From assembly GCA_905193725.1 (NCBI GenBank), contig CAJJPW010000063.1, positions 1 through 10,127 of the forward strand: a stretch of 10,127 bases of DNA, read 5' to 3'. A model generated the notes under the pieces. That model was not told where the DNA came from and made no database searches. It was given only the letters and a program-made list of their open reading frames with translations. The translations under genes and the position numbers were made by a program. The DNA comes from an uncultured Eubacteriales bacterium. Its GTDB lineage: Bacteria > Bacillota > Clostridia > Christensenellales > Christensenellaceae. Positions 1-7,007 of this stretch are shown one piece after another (positions within the stretch are counted from its first letter, which is position 1; the number at the start of each line of letters is the position of its first letter).

Positions 1-1065
1 CTGCTGGTCATCGGCCTAGTGGTAGGCGGCGGATTGGGCACAGGTGGGGCGCTGATCGCATCCAATCTGAACCAAGAACAGCAGAGCCAGCAGACAAGTG
101 GCGCACCAGCTCAGGAGGTAAATACTGTTACATCAGGCGCTAATACGGTGGAGCAGGTGGTGGAGAAAACCGCAGATAGCGTGGTGGAGATCAACACAGA
201 GATGGTCACTGCCCAAATGATGGGGCAATACGTCTCTGAGGGAGCGGGAAGCGGCGTCATCATCTCAAAGGACGGTTATATTGTAACCAACAATCACGTG
301 ATTGAGGGCGCTGAAAAGATCACGGTACGGCTGAAGAATGGGAACACTTATGATGCAAAGCTCATAGGACGAGATGAAGAGACGGATATCGCCATCATCA
401 AGATCGAGGCGACAGAGGATCTCACCGTGGCGACACTAGGCGATTCCAGCAGCTTGAAAGTTGGAGAGACGGCTATTGCCATTGGCAATCCCTTAGGACA
501 GTTAGGCGGCACGGTGACAACAGGCATTATCAGTGCGCTGGATCGGGAGATCACTTTGAATGGCGAGCAGATGAACCTATTGCAGACCAATGCGGCAATC
601 AACCCTGGCAACTCAGGAGGTGGGCTGTTTGACAGCGAAGGAAATCTGATCGGCATTGTGGTTGCAAAGTCATCTGGCTCGGATGTAGAAGGACTGGGAT
701 TCGCCATTCCCATTGACGATGTGAAGACGGTGATCAACGAGCTTATCGACTATGGGTACGTTGTGGGGCGGACAGAGCTAGGCGTTACTCTGGTGGATAT
801 AGACACGCAGCAGGCAGCTATGATGTATCGAGTGAACCAGCTAGGCACTTATATCCTGCAAGTGAATGAAGGTTCGGCAGCAGAAAAGGCGGGATTGCAG
901 GTTGGCGATAGAGTAATTAGCTTTGGAGGCACCCAAGTTTCCAGCTCTTCGGATATCTCAAATGCACTAGATAGCTATCAAGCTGGTGATCAGGTGAAGA
1001 TGACGGTACAGAGAGGGGAAGAAACACTGGAACTCACAGTAACTTTAGAGCAAAAAGTCTCATAA
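1..1065 (+). CDS. HtrA/DegP-like membrane-anchored serine protease, 5' end cut off by window
   Basis: Extracytoplasmic trypsin-like protease of the HtrA/DegP family, which degrades misfolded envelope proteins. The reading frame is open from base 1, so the true start lies upstream; GTG at 19 is only the first possible start in the window. The first ~20 residues are hydrophobic and glycine-rich and look like the end of a membrane anchor, followed by a Gln/Ser/Thr-rich linker. Numbering from the GTG at 19, the catalytic triad is His93 (TNNHVIEG), Asp123 (ETDIAII) and Ser199 (NPGNSGGGL). A single C-terminal PDZ domain occupies about 252-345, including the segment AGLQVGDRVISFGG. All catalytic residues are present, so it should be active. 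It is the last gene before a 423-base gap; the nearest clear terminator is at 1388-1414. Family assignment is firm; the substrate is unknown. Confidence 0.95.
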   Translation: MLVIGLVVGGGLGTGGALIASNLNQEQQSQQTSGAPAQEVNTVTSGANTVEQVVEKTADSVVEINTEMVTAQMMGQYVSEGAGSGVIISKDGYIVTNNHVIEGAEKITVRLKNGNTYDAKLIGRDEETDIAIIKIEATEDLTVATLGDSSSLKVGETAIAIGNPLGQLGGTVTTGIISALDREITLNGEQMNLLQTNAAINPGNSGGGLFDSEGNLIGIVVAKSSGSDVEGLGFAIPIDDVKTVINELIDYGYVVGRTELGVTLVDIDTQQAAMMYRVNQLGTYILQVNEGSAAEKAGLQVGDRVISFGGTQVSSSSDISNALDSYQAGDQVKMTVQRGEETLELTVTLEQKVS

Positions 1066-1264
1066 AGCACTAAATTTCTTCCACTATTCAGCTGATCTTC
1101 ATACAATGATCACATTGATAAGATATATTAAATGCAAGGAAAGGGGATGATCTATGATAGAGAATCACCAAACCTATTGACAATGAGAATCCAATTTGGA
1201 ACAAGAATGATAACCTAATGACATTGACAAGACAAGTTTGACAAGATTACTCCTTTGGAGTAGG

Positions 1265-1303
1265 CCATCTCCCCATATACCCACCCGATTTATGGGGGGA
1301 TGG
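1265..1303 (+). other. Strong 12-bp RNA hairpin
   Basis: CCATCTCCCCAT (1265-1276) pairs along its whole length with ATGGGGGGATGG (1292-1303), with one G-U pair and a 15-base loop. A shorter hairpin (TACTCC TTT GGAGTA, 1248-1262) sits immediately upstream. No T-tract follows, so this is not itself an intrinsic terminator. It could be a structured small RNA or 3' UTR element ending at the terminator near 1414. Confidence 0.55.
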
Positions 1304-1387
1304 TAAGAAAACAACATAATAAGCCTCTTATTATTTTCTTCTTTCCTCTGAAGAACATAATATATAAAAAACAATAGCGTAAACAGG

Positions 1388-1414
1388 AAAAAAGCTCTGA
1401 AAAGAGCTTTTTTT
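1388..1414 (+). terminator. Rho-independent terminator ahead of the two-component operon
   Basis: AGCTCT (1393-1398) and AGAGCT (1403-1408) form a stem closed by a GAAA tetraloop. It is flanked by an A-run (1388-1392) and a T-run (1409-1414), which extend the stem and supply the U-tract. It would end transcripts from the htrA side before the response regulator. The A/T flanks also allow some function on the other strand. Confidence 0.8.
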
Positions 1415-1447
1415 CGTAAGGTATAAAGTGTACCTTTCAAAAAAATA

Positions 1448-1456
1448 TGATAAAAT
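1448..1456 (+). promoter_or_regulatory. Probable extended -10 promoter of the two-component operon
   Basis: TGATAAAAT has a TGn extension and a TAAAAT -10 hexamer (1451-1456). It lies 34 bases behind the terminator and about 32 bases before the response-regulator ATG, giving a leader of roughly 25 bases. No good -35 is seen 17 bases upstream, as can be the case for extended -10 promoters. The ribosome site GGGGGT (1478-1483) follows. Confidence 0.45.
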
Positions 1457-1488
1457 AGAGATAATTCCAGTGGGCATGGGGGTATGAT

Positions 1489-2160
1489 ATGTATAAATTA
1501 CTAGTAGTAGACGATGAAAAAAATATCAGGGAGATCATCAAAAAATACGCTGAGTTTGAAGGGTACCAGGTGGAAGAAGCCAAAGACGGCATGGAGGCAG
1601 TGCAGATCTGCCGCCAGCGGGATTTTGACCTCATCATCATGGATGTGATGATGCCCGAACTGGATGGGTTTTCCGCCTGTCGGGAAATTCGCAAAACCAA
1701 AAACACCCCGGTCATCATGTTATCCGCCCGTGGAGAGGAATACGATAAAATACACGGCTTTGAGCTGGGGGTGGACGACTATGTGGTAAAGCCGTTTTCA
1801 CCCAAAGAGCTGATGATGCGTGTTCAAGCGATTATGAAGCGCATAGAGGGGGGCTCAGAAACCAAGCGGGATGTAGAACAATTTGGAGGGCTCACCATCG
1901 ACTTTACCGCCCGTATGGTGAAGATAGATGGAAAGAAGATCGACATGTCACCCAAGGAATATGACCTGCTGTTTTATCTAGTAAAGAACAAGGGAATCGC
2001 CCTGACCAGGGAAAAACTGTTAGGAGAAGTATGGGGATACGATTTTTATGGAGATGACAGGACGCTGGACACGCATATCAAGCTGATTCGCAAAAGCCTA
2101 GGGGAATACGCAAGCCATATTGTGACGTTAAGGGGGGTAGGATATCGCTTTGAAGCATAG
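1489..2160 (+). CDS. OmpR/PhoB-family response regulator
   Basis: Cytoplasmic two-component transcription factor of 223 aa, normal length for the family. The receiver domain spans about 2-118, with acidic pocket Asp8/Asp9, phospho-acceptor Asp52 (LIIMDVMMPELDG), the conserved Ser79 (MLSARGE) and Lys101 (VVKPFSPKEL). The winged-helix DNA-binding domain spans about 131-223 and ends in the typical TLRGVGYRFEA. All switch residues are present, so phosphorylation control is expected. The ATG follows a GGGGGT site by five bases. The histidine-kinase gene overlaps its end by 11 bases, so the two are surely co-transcribed and act as a pair. Target genes are not evident; its own operon and the neighbouring htrA are candidates by proximity only. 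Confidence 0.96.
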   Translation: MYKLLVVDDEKNIREIIKKYAEFEGYQVEEAKDGMEAVQICRQRDFDLIIMDVMMPELDGFSACREIRKTKNTPVIMLSARGEEYDKIHGFELGVDDYVVKPFSPKELMMRVQAIMKRIEGGSETKRDVEQFGGLTIDFTARMVKIDGKKIDMSPKEYDLLFYLVKNKGIALTREKLLGEVWGYDFYGDDRTLDTHIKLIRKSLGEYASHIVTLRGVGYRFEA

Positions 2161-3631
2161 CCAAATGAGCATTAAATGGAAGGTGTTTGGATATTTTGCG
2201 GCATTTGTGGCGTGTATTTTGGTGCTGCTATGGCTATTTCAGACGGTATTTTTAGAGGGCTTCTACAAGATGATCAAGATAAGCAGCATCAAGGGAATGG
2301 CACAAGAGATTTGCGAGAATATGTACAGCGACAATTTACTGACGCTGTTAGATAAAATCTCTCAGGACGACAACATGTGCATTCGCATTGTGGACAGCCG
2401 GCTAGAGGATATTTACAGTGCGGATATTGCAATGGACTGCGTAGTACACAGGTTGTCCAAACAGGGCCTTTTGGAATACTATCTAAAGGCCATGGAAAAT
2501 GGAGGGAAGGAGCTGGAGCTGTTCTACCAGCCAAAGTTCGTCAACAAACAATACGATGACCAGTTTTTTACGGGGATCGTAGCAGAGCCGGATACCAATA
2601 TGCCCCAGAGCTTGCTATATGTGCAGCTAGTGACCTTAGAGGATGACAGCACGGCGATGGTCATGCTCAATACAGTAGTGACACCGGTGAGCACCACCAT
2701 AGAGACTTTGCGCATTCAGTTGCTCTATATTACGGTGATTTTTCTTTTGATTTCCGCTATGCTGGCTCTGTTGCTCTCTCGAAGAATTGCTAGGCCCATT
2801 GTGAAGATCAATAACTCAGCCAAACAGTTAGCAAAGGGAGATTATGATACAGAGTTTACGGCCCACGGATATCGAGAAATTGAGGAATTGAACGCCACTT
2901 TGAACTATGCAGCCCAGGAACTCTCCAAAGTGGAGGGGTTGAGAAGAGAGCTCATCGCCAATATGTCACACGACTTGCGCACACCTCTCACTATGATTAC
3001 AGGATATGGAGAGGTGATGCGGGATATTCCTGGAGAAAATTCGCCGGAAAATGTGCAGGTGATTATCGACGAAGCCAAGCGGCTGACACAGCTGGTCAAC
3101 GATATCTTGGACCTCTCTAAAATCCAATCGGGTAATCAGCAATTGAATTTAGAGAAGTTTGACTTAACGGAGGAAATCCAGCAGATTCAGCAGCGATATA
3201 CCAAGCTGACAGAGCAGCAGGGCTATGATATTGCTTTTGTATTTGAACGGCATGTCTTTATAGTGGCGGATCGGATCAAAATATCCCAAGTGGTGTACAA
3301 CCTGATTAATAACGCCATTAACTATACAGGCGAGGATAAAAAAGTGGTAGTACGGCAGCTGATCCAGGGGGATAAAGTGCGCATTGAGGTACAAGATACT
3401 GGACAGGGCATCGACCCAAAAGATCTGCCCTATATTTGGGATCGGTACTACAAGGTGGATAAGAACCACAAGCGAGCAGCGGTAGGCAGCGGTATTGGTC
3501 TTTCCATTGTCAAGGGCATTTTAGAGCTGCATCATGCCAAATACGAGGTGCAGAGCGAAGTAGGCAAGGGGAGTACTTTCTCCTTTGAGCTGAACTTGGC
3601 ACCAGATGAGAAAAAGAAAGAAGACGAGTGA
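2150..3631 (+). CDS. Membrane sensor histidine kinase
   Basis: Partner kinase of the upstream regulator, 493 aa. It has a TM helix at about 14-36, an extracytoplasmic sensor region of about 150 residues (37-188), a second TM at 190-209, a HAMP linker to ~262, then HisKA with the phosphorylated His274 (NMSHDLRTPLTMITGYGE). The ATP-binding domain shows the N box (NLINNAINYT, 384-393), G1 (DTGQGI, 416-421), an F-box-like YIWDRYYKV and G2 (GSGIGLSI, 446-453). The chosen start is TTG at 2150, with TAGGA seven bases upstream inside the preceding gene. The ATG at 2165 would shorten it by five residues, with a weaker site. I do not recognise the sensor domain, so the signal is unknown. A terminator follows directly, closing the two-gene operon. 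Confidence 0.95.
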   Translation: MKHSQMSIKWKVFGYFAAFVACILVLLWLFQTVFLEGFYKMIKISSIKGMAQEICENMYSDNLLTLLDKISQDDNMCIRIVDSRLEDIYSADIAMDCVVHRLSKQGLLEYYLKAMENGGKELELFYQPKFVNKQYDDQFFTGIVAEPDTNMPQSLLYVQLVTLEDDSTAMVMLNTVVTPVSTTIETLRIQLLYITVIFLLISAMLALLLSRRIARPIVKINNSAKQLAKGDYDTEFTAHGYREIEELNATLNYAAQELSKVEGLRRELIANMSHDLRTPLTMITGYGEVMRDIPGENSPENVQVIIDEAKRLTQLVNDILDLSKIQSGNQQLNLEKFDLTEEIQQIQQRYTKLTEQQGYDIAFVFERHVFIVADRIKISQVVYNLINNAINYTGEDKKVVVRQLIQGDKVRIEVQDTGQGIDPKDLPYIWDRYYKVDKNHKRAAVGSGIGLSIVKGILELHHAKYEVQSEVGKGSTFSFELNLAPDEKKKEDE

Positions 3632-3642
3632 ACGAGAAATTA

Positions 3643-3712
3643 GCCTGGCAGTCTGTTGCTAGAGGAAGAGGTACTTTGCCTTTTCTCGGGAGATAGATTG
3701 CTGGGCTTTTTT
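3643..3712 (+). terminator. Long-stem rho-independent terminator after the kinase gene
   Basis: GCCTGGCAGTCT (3643-3654) pairs over 12 positions with AGATTGCTGGGC (3695-3706), with three G-U pairs, followed directly by a run of six Ts (3707-3712). The ~40-base interior can fold into a second helix (GAGGAAGAGG with CCTTTTCTC). Position 12 bases after the kinase stop and the T-run fit termination of the two-component operon. Confidence 0.75.
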
Positions 3713-3735
3713 ATATGGCAATAACGATAAAACGG

Positions 3736-3764
3736 TTGAATATTATTAATTTTAAGAATATAAT
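3736..3764 (+). promoter_or_regulatory. Sigma-70-type promoter of the regulator/ABC exporter operon, with possible operator
   Basis: TTGAAT (-35, 3736-3741) and TATAAT (-10, 3759-3764) are separated by exactly 17 bases. Transcription should begin near 3771, which would place the ATG at 3780 only about nine bases into the message and so favours the TTG start at 3798. An inverted repeat TTAATT (3746-3751) / AATTAA (3762-3767) overlaps the -10 and could be the operator for the regulator encoded next, though AT-richness makes chance likely too. Confidence 0.7.
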
Positions 3765-3797
3765 TAAACTTGAGAATAAATGAAAGGAGTGGGGCAC

Positions 3798-4373
3798 TTG
3801 GGCCGCGAGGAGAAAAACAAGAACTTGGCAAATGTGGTATTAAACCCAGTGAGGATGCGAATCATCCAGTATTTGCTCACCCATAAAACAGGTACTGCGG
3901 CGGAAATTGGAAGCGAACTAAGTGATATCCCCACGGCGAGCCTATATCGGCATTTGGGGATATTGCAAAATAGCGGATTAATTGGCGTGAAAAGGGAAAA
4001 CAAAATCCGGGGAACGCTGCAAAAAGTATATCGGTTGGAGAAACAAGAGAGCCCATCCCCGAATAACTATGGAGAGGCTAGGACGCTGATTAAGAACTCC
4101 CTGTTGAGCCTTATAGGTGATTTTGAAGGGTACTTTCAAAAGGGGGAAGGGGATCTACAAAAGGATTTGCTCTTGCTAAATAGCATGCCCCTGGTACTGA
4201 GCGATGAGGAGTTTATGGCGCTGCTGAAGGAGATGACAGAACTGCTGAAAAAGTATCTGGAATATAAGCCAAAAGAGGGCCGTAAGATGAGGAAACTGAC
4301 AATCATCTCTTCTCCCGTATGGGAAGAAATATCAAAAAGACAAGGCGAGGAGGACGAAAATGCTGAAAATTGA
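3798..4373 (+). CDS. ArsR-like winged-helix transcriptional regulator
   Basis: Cytoplasmic DNA-binding regulator, 191 aa from the chosen start. The N-terminal ~75 residues form a winged-helix domain of the ArsR/HTH_20 type: NPVRMRIIQYLL, then the recognition region IPTASLYRHLGILQNSGLI, then a wing with KIRGTLQKVYRLEK. The remaining ~110 residues are charged and helical, probably for dimerisation or effector sensing; no metal-binding cysteine motif is seen. The start is TTG at 3798, eight bases after AAAGGAG (3783-3789). The longer ATG at 3780 has no ribosome site, would place that Shine-Dalgarno inside the coding region, and is too close to the predicted transcript start. It overlaps the ABC ATPase by 14 bases and likely controls the exporter operon. 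Effector unknown. Confidence 0.88.
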   Translation: MGREEKNKNLANVVLNPVRMRIIQYLLTHKTGTAAEIGSELSDIPTASLYRHLGILQNSGLIGVKRENKIRGTLQKVYRLEKQESPSPNNYGEARTLIKNSLLSLIGDFEGYFQKGEGDLQKDLLLLNSMPLVLSDEEFMALLKEMTELLKKYLEYKPKEGRKMRKLTIISSPVWEEISKRQGEEDENAEN

Positions 4374-5073
4374 CCATTACACCAAAATCTATAGTGGAAG
4401 TAAAAGAGCGGTAGATGACCTGTGCCTGACGGTAGAGGCAGGGGATTTATTTGCTTTTATTGGGCATAACGGTGCAGGCAAGACCACTACCATCCGATCG
4501 GTGGTGGGAGCGCTGGACTTTGAAGAAGGGGATATTTTGATTGACGGGGTCTCCATAAAAAAAGATCCGTTGACCTGCAAAAAGAAGATGGCATATATCC
4601 CAGATAATCCGGATATCTACGAGTACCTGACGGGCATTCAATATCTAAACTTCATCGGGGATATCTACGAAGTAGAGCCGGAGATTCGGGAGGAGCGCAT
4701 CAAAAAATATGCTCAGATGTTTGAGATCACATCCAACTTAGGGGATGGCATTGGAGCGTACTCCCACGGTATGAAGCAAAAACTGGTGATGATCTCTGCG
4801 CTACTCCATCAGCCCAAACTGTTGGTGCTGGATGAGCCGTTTGGAGGGTTAGATCCTCTCGCTGCCCATACGCTCAAACAGATCATGCACGAATTGTGTG
4901 AACAGGGAAGCGCGATCTTCTTCTCCACCCATGTGCTGGACGTGGCGGAAAAGCTGTGCAACAAAATTGCCATTATCAAGGATGGAAAGCTCATCGCCAG
5001 CGGCACGATGGAGGAAGTCAAAGGGCAAGATAGCCTGGAAAATGTATTCTTGGAGTTGGTAGAGCATGAGTAA
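4360..5073 (+). CDS. ABC transporter ATP-binding protein (exporter type)
   Basis: Nucleotide-binding subunit of an ABC exporter, 237 aa, cytoplasmic and docked on the permease encoded next. It shows Walker A GHNGAGKT (35-42), signature YSHGMKQK (134-141, a variant of LSGGQ), Walker B LLVLDEP (154-160), D-loop GGLD and switch His191 (STHVLD). The usual Q-loop glutamine position reads PDNP with Asp82, a replacement tolerated in this exporter group but worth noting. The ATG has a perfect AGGAGG six bases upstream, inside the end of the regulator gene. The downstream permease overlaps by eight bases. Closest family resemblance is to EcsA-like/ABC-2 exporter ATPases. The substrate cannot be told from sequence. 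Confidence 0.95.
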   Translation: MLKIDHYTKIYSGSKRAVDDLCLTVEAGDLFAFIGHNGAGKTTTIRSVVGALDFEEGDILIDGVSIKKDPLTCKKKMAYIPDNPDIYEYLTGIQYLNFIGDIYEVEPEIREERIKKYAQMFEITSNLGDGIGAYSHGMKQKLVMISALLHQPKLLVLDEPFGGLDPLAAHTLKQIMHELCEQGSAIFFSTHVLDVAEKLCNKIAIIKDGKLIASGTMEEVKGQDSLENVFLELVEHE

Positions 5074-6673
5074 ATTATATCCTTTGCTAAAAATTACAGT
5101 GCAGAATAGCTCGCTGGTGCATAAAATGATTTATGAGAAGAACCCCAAAGAGCGGAGTAAGGCAAGGCGAATGGGCATCTTGGTTATTGTAGTGGGGTTG
5201 CTGATTTTAGGCCTATCGTTTTTCTATTCCTGGGTGATGGCCCAACCTCTCAAGGAAATTGGGATGCTGGAGGTGCTGTTGGCGGTGATGATCGCTGCGG
5301 CCTGCATTATAATGCTCATCACTACCATCTATAAGATCAATGGATTGGTATTTCGATTTAAGGACTACGATATGCTCATGTCCATGCCCATTCCCACCAA
5401 TACCATTGTGGTCAGTAGGCTTTTGGTTTTATACTTCTATAATCTGCTGTTTACGGCCATCGTCATGGTACCGGCGTGGATCATCTATGGGATATATGCG
5501 GCGCCCTCTTGGGGAAGCTATATCTACTTCTTTGTGGGAATGATTTTGCTGCCCCTAGTACCGGTGGTCATCTCCTCAATCATTGGTTGTATCGTGGGCA
5601 TCGTGGCCGCGAAGCTGCGCCATAAGAATCTAGTGAGCATTTTACTCACCTTGGTATTTTTGTTGGCCATTATGGCTCTGAGTTTTCAAATGAGCTATGG
5701 TATGGGATCGACCATGAATCACTTTGCCAGCATTGGCCCGGCGCTGCAGCAATCTATTTTAGCCAGCTATCCGTTGGCGGGGCTGTTTTTGCAGGGAGTC
5801 TGCGCGTTGGAGTTCGGCCCCTTCCTGCTGTATGCGGCGATTTCCCTCGCCCTGTTTGCGATTTATATTTGGGCCATGAGCCGCATCTTTAAAAAACTCA
5901 ATACTTGGGCGATTTCTGTACAGACGAAAAAGAACTTTGTGATGAAAAAGGCCAAGGGAAAAAGTGGATTTACTGCCCTGTATCATAAGGAATTAAGACG
6001 CTTTTTCGCCTCTTCCACCTACGTTGTAAACACTTCTTTTGGGATGATTTTACTGCTGATCGCCAGCGTGGCGGCGGTGATCTTCGGCAGAGAGCAGATA
6101 CAAGCCGTGTTGCCCAGCGAGTTTCTGCCCCAAGTGGGCTGGCTCATTCCCATGGCTATGTCGTTTTTAGTGGCGATGACCTGTACGACTGCCTGCTCCA
6201 TTTCCCTAGAGGGCAAGAGCATTTGGATCACCAAAATACTGCCTGTACGGGAGAAGAGCATACTGCTCAGCAAAATCGCCGTGAACTTCACCCTGATCTT
6301 TCCAGTACTGCTGATTTGTTCGGTGCTGCTAAGTGTGGTGTTTGCCACCAGTGTGGTGCAAGGGCTGTGCATGTTCCTAGTACCTGCTGCCTATGGGCTT
6401 TTTGTCTCTATCTTTGGGCTGTATCTGAACCTGAAAATGCCCAACTTCCAGTGGAAATCCGAGGTTACGGTGGTTAAACAAAGTGCGCCCATGATGGTGG
6501 TGGTATTTTCCTCCATGATACTGTCGTTTGTCCCCATCGGGATGCTGATTGCTGGCAGCAGCAACCCTCAAGGGATTGTCATCGGGAGCGGAGTGGTGAT
6601 GTTGCTTTTGGCGCTTATAAGCATTGCTTTGGTGGTGAAGAAAGGGCCGGATTATTTTAGAAGACTGGGCTGA
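5066..6673 (+). CDS. ABC exporter permease, about 12 membrane helices
   Basis: Integral membrane subunit of 535 aa, partner of the ATPase whose end it overlaps by eight bases. About 12 hydrophobic segments are visible (roughly 36-58, 66-87, 118-142, 152-181, 188-207, 252-270, 321-340, 355-377, 404-428, 432-454, 472-496, 503-523). Two halves are separated by a charged cytoplasmic stretch near 275-315 containing TALYHKELRRFF. The short motifs KDYDMLMSMPIP (100-110) and LNLKMPNFQWKSEVTVVKQS (455-473) are, from memory, typical of putative clostridial ABC exporter permeases of ABC-2/EcsB type. It is complete and ends the operon; the transcript exit is unclear because the mobile-element DNA begins right behind the stop. 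The substrate is unknown. Confidence 0.92.
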   Translation: MSKLYPLLKITVQNSSLVHKMIYEKNPKERSKARRMGILVIVVGLLILGLSFFYSWVMAQPLKEIGMLEVLLAVMIAAACIIMLITTIYKINGLVFRFKDYDMLMSMPIPTNTIVVSRLLVLYFYNLLFTAIVMVPAWIIYGIYAAPSWGSYIYFFVGMILLPLVPVVISSIIGCIVGIVAAKLRHKNLVSILLTLVFLLAIMALSFQMSYGMGSTMNHFASIGPALQQSILASYPLAGLFLQGVCALEFGPFLLYAAISLALFAIYIWAMSRIFKKLNTWAISVQTKKNFVMKKAKGKSGFTALYHKELRRFFASSTYVVNTSFGMILLLIASVAAVIFGREQIQAVLPSEFLPQVGWLIPMAMSFLVAMTCTTACSISLEGKSIWITKILPVREKSILLSKIAVNFTLIFPVLLICSVLLSVVFATSVVQGLCMFLVPAAYGLFVSIFGLYLNLKMPNFQWKSEVTVVKQSAPMMVVVFSSMILSFVPIGMLIAGSSNPQGIVIGSGVVMLLLALISIALVVKKGPDYFRRLG

Positions 6674-6676
6674 CTT

Positions 6677-6770
6677 CTATGCGCTGATCTCGTATGGCGC
6701 AAATTTTGTCCCTTCTGTCAAGTGGTTTTGAGATATTTTTTGAAAAATCTCCAAAGCGCATAGCTGTGCG
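6677..6770. repeat. Inverted-repeat cluster at probable chromosome/element junction
   Basis: CTATGCGCT (6677-6685) is repeated inverted as AGCGCATAG (6755-6763). The right copy is part of a near-perfect 14-bp palindrome CGCATAGCTGTGCG (6757-6770, one mismatched pair). A short inverted pair TGCGC (6680-6684) / GCGCA (6697-6701) and an imperfect hairpin GAGAT...ATCTC near 6730-6750 lie between. This cluster fills the gap between two convergent gene sets of different character. It may be the element end with recombinase-binding sites, a bidirectional terminator, or both. No target duplication can be shown without the other end. Confidence 0.45.
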
Positions 6771-6779
6771 TAAAGTCAA

Positions 6780-6944
6780 TCAGGCAACATCTGCTTCCTG
6801 CAAAGACATTGCTTCTTTTGCAATCAGAGCCTTTACAAGCTCCTCCTGCGTATGCTTTGCGTTCTCTGCGGGCATTGCGTTGACAACGAAAATCGTGCCG
6901 CCGATTCTCTCCACAAAGCCGGTTTTCATTTCCTCCACGGTCAT
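6780..6944 (-). CDS. Small TnpW-like element protein
   Basis: 54-aa protein, last gene of the element operon. The core ERIGGTIFVVNAMPAENAK followed by TQEELVKALIAKEA resembles, from memory, the short transposon-encoded TnpW family found in clostridial mobile elements (a 'IGGT..V' strand, then a Lys/Thr-rich turn, then a helix with 'LI..E'). The molecular role of that family is not established. The chosen ATG (6944) has GGAGG six bases upstream; the nine-residue longer start would put this site inside the gene. Its stop lies just ten bases from the palindrome at the probable element end, a position that suits an end-proximal accessory gene. The name is tentative; being a real gene is well supported by the ribosome site and the operon. 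Confidence 0.7.
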   Translation of the reverse strand: MTVEEMKTGFVERIGGTIFVVNAMPAENAKHTQEELVKALIAKEAMSLQEADVA

Positions 6945-6964
6945 CACCTCCCTCCATAGAAATA

Positions 6965-6988
6965 GGGGCATCCGTTCCCGAACGCCCC
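6965..6988 (-). other. Intergenic hairpin between ssDNA-binding and TnpW-like genes
   Basis: GGGGC (6965-6969) pairs with GCCCC (6984-6988), and inside it GTTC (6974-6977) with GAAC (6980-6983), leaving a four-base bulge. Read on the - strand it lies 19 bases after the YdbC-like stop and is followed by TATTTCTAT. It may be a weak or partial terminator, or a processing/attenuation hairpin ahead of the TnpW-like gene. Confidence 0.4.
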
Positions 6989-7007
6989 GTTACCAGCCGA
7001 AAAAGGA

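Larger units (their letters stand above)
1066..1488. other. 423-base intergenic region with repeats, hairpins, terminator and promoter
   Basis: No convincing gene lies here. The region is AT-rich and holds: a weak hairpin CAATG/CATTG at 1104-1117; three copies of TTGACAA at 1177-1183, 1224-1230 and 1238-1244, each resembling a -35 box but without a good -10 at proper distance; a small hairpin TACTCC/GGAGTA at 1248-1262; a 12-bp stem at 1265-1303; a rho-independent terminator at 1388-1414; and an extended -10 at 1448-1456. A 23-codon ORF with an AGGA site starts at 1147 (stop at 1216-1218), but its reality is doubtful. The two adjacent hairpins could belong to a 3' UTR or to a small RNA ending at the terminator. 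Confidence 0.6.

Noticed and set aside
1177..1244. Three TTGACAA repeats as a CRISPR-like or iteron array
   Set aside because: Only three 7-base copies at uneven spacing (47 and 14 bases start to start) with no repeat-spacer regularity, so they are no more than possible -35 boxes or binding sites.
1174..1440. 88-codon - strand frame in the htrA-regulator gap
   Set aside because: It reads across the terminator and both hairpins, and its composition looks like translated AT-rich intergenic DNA; no ribosome site was found.
6677..6770. Inverted repeats as terminal repeats of a DDE transposon
   Set aside because: Both arms lie within the same 94 bases on one side of the element, so they are not opposite termini; no transposase is present in the window.
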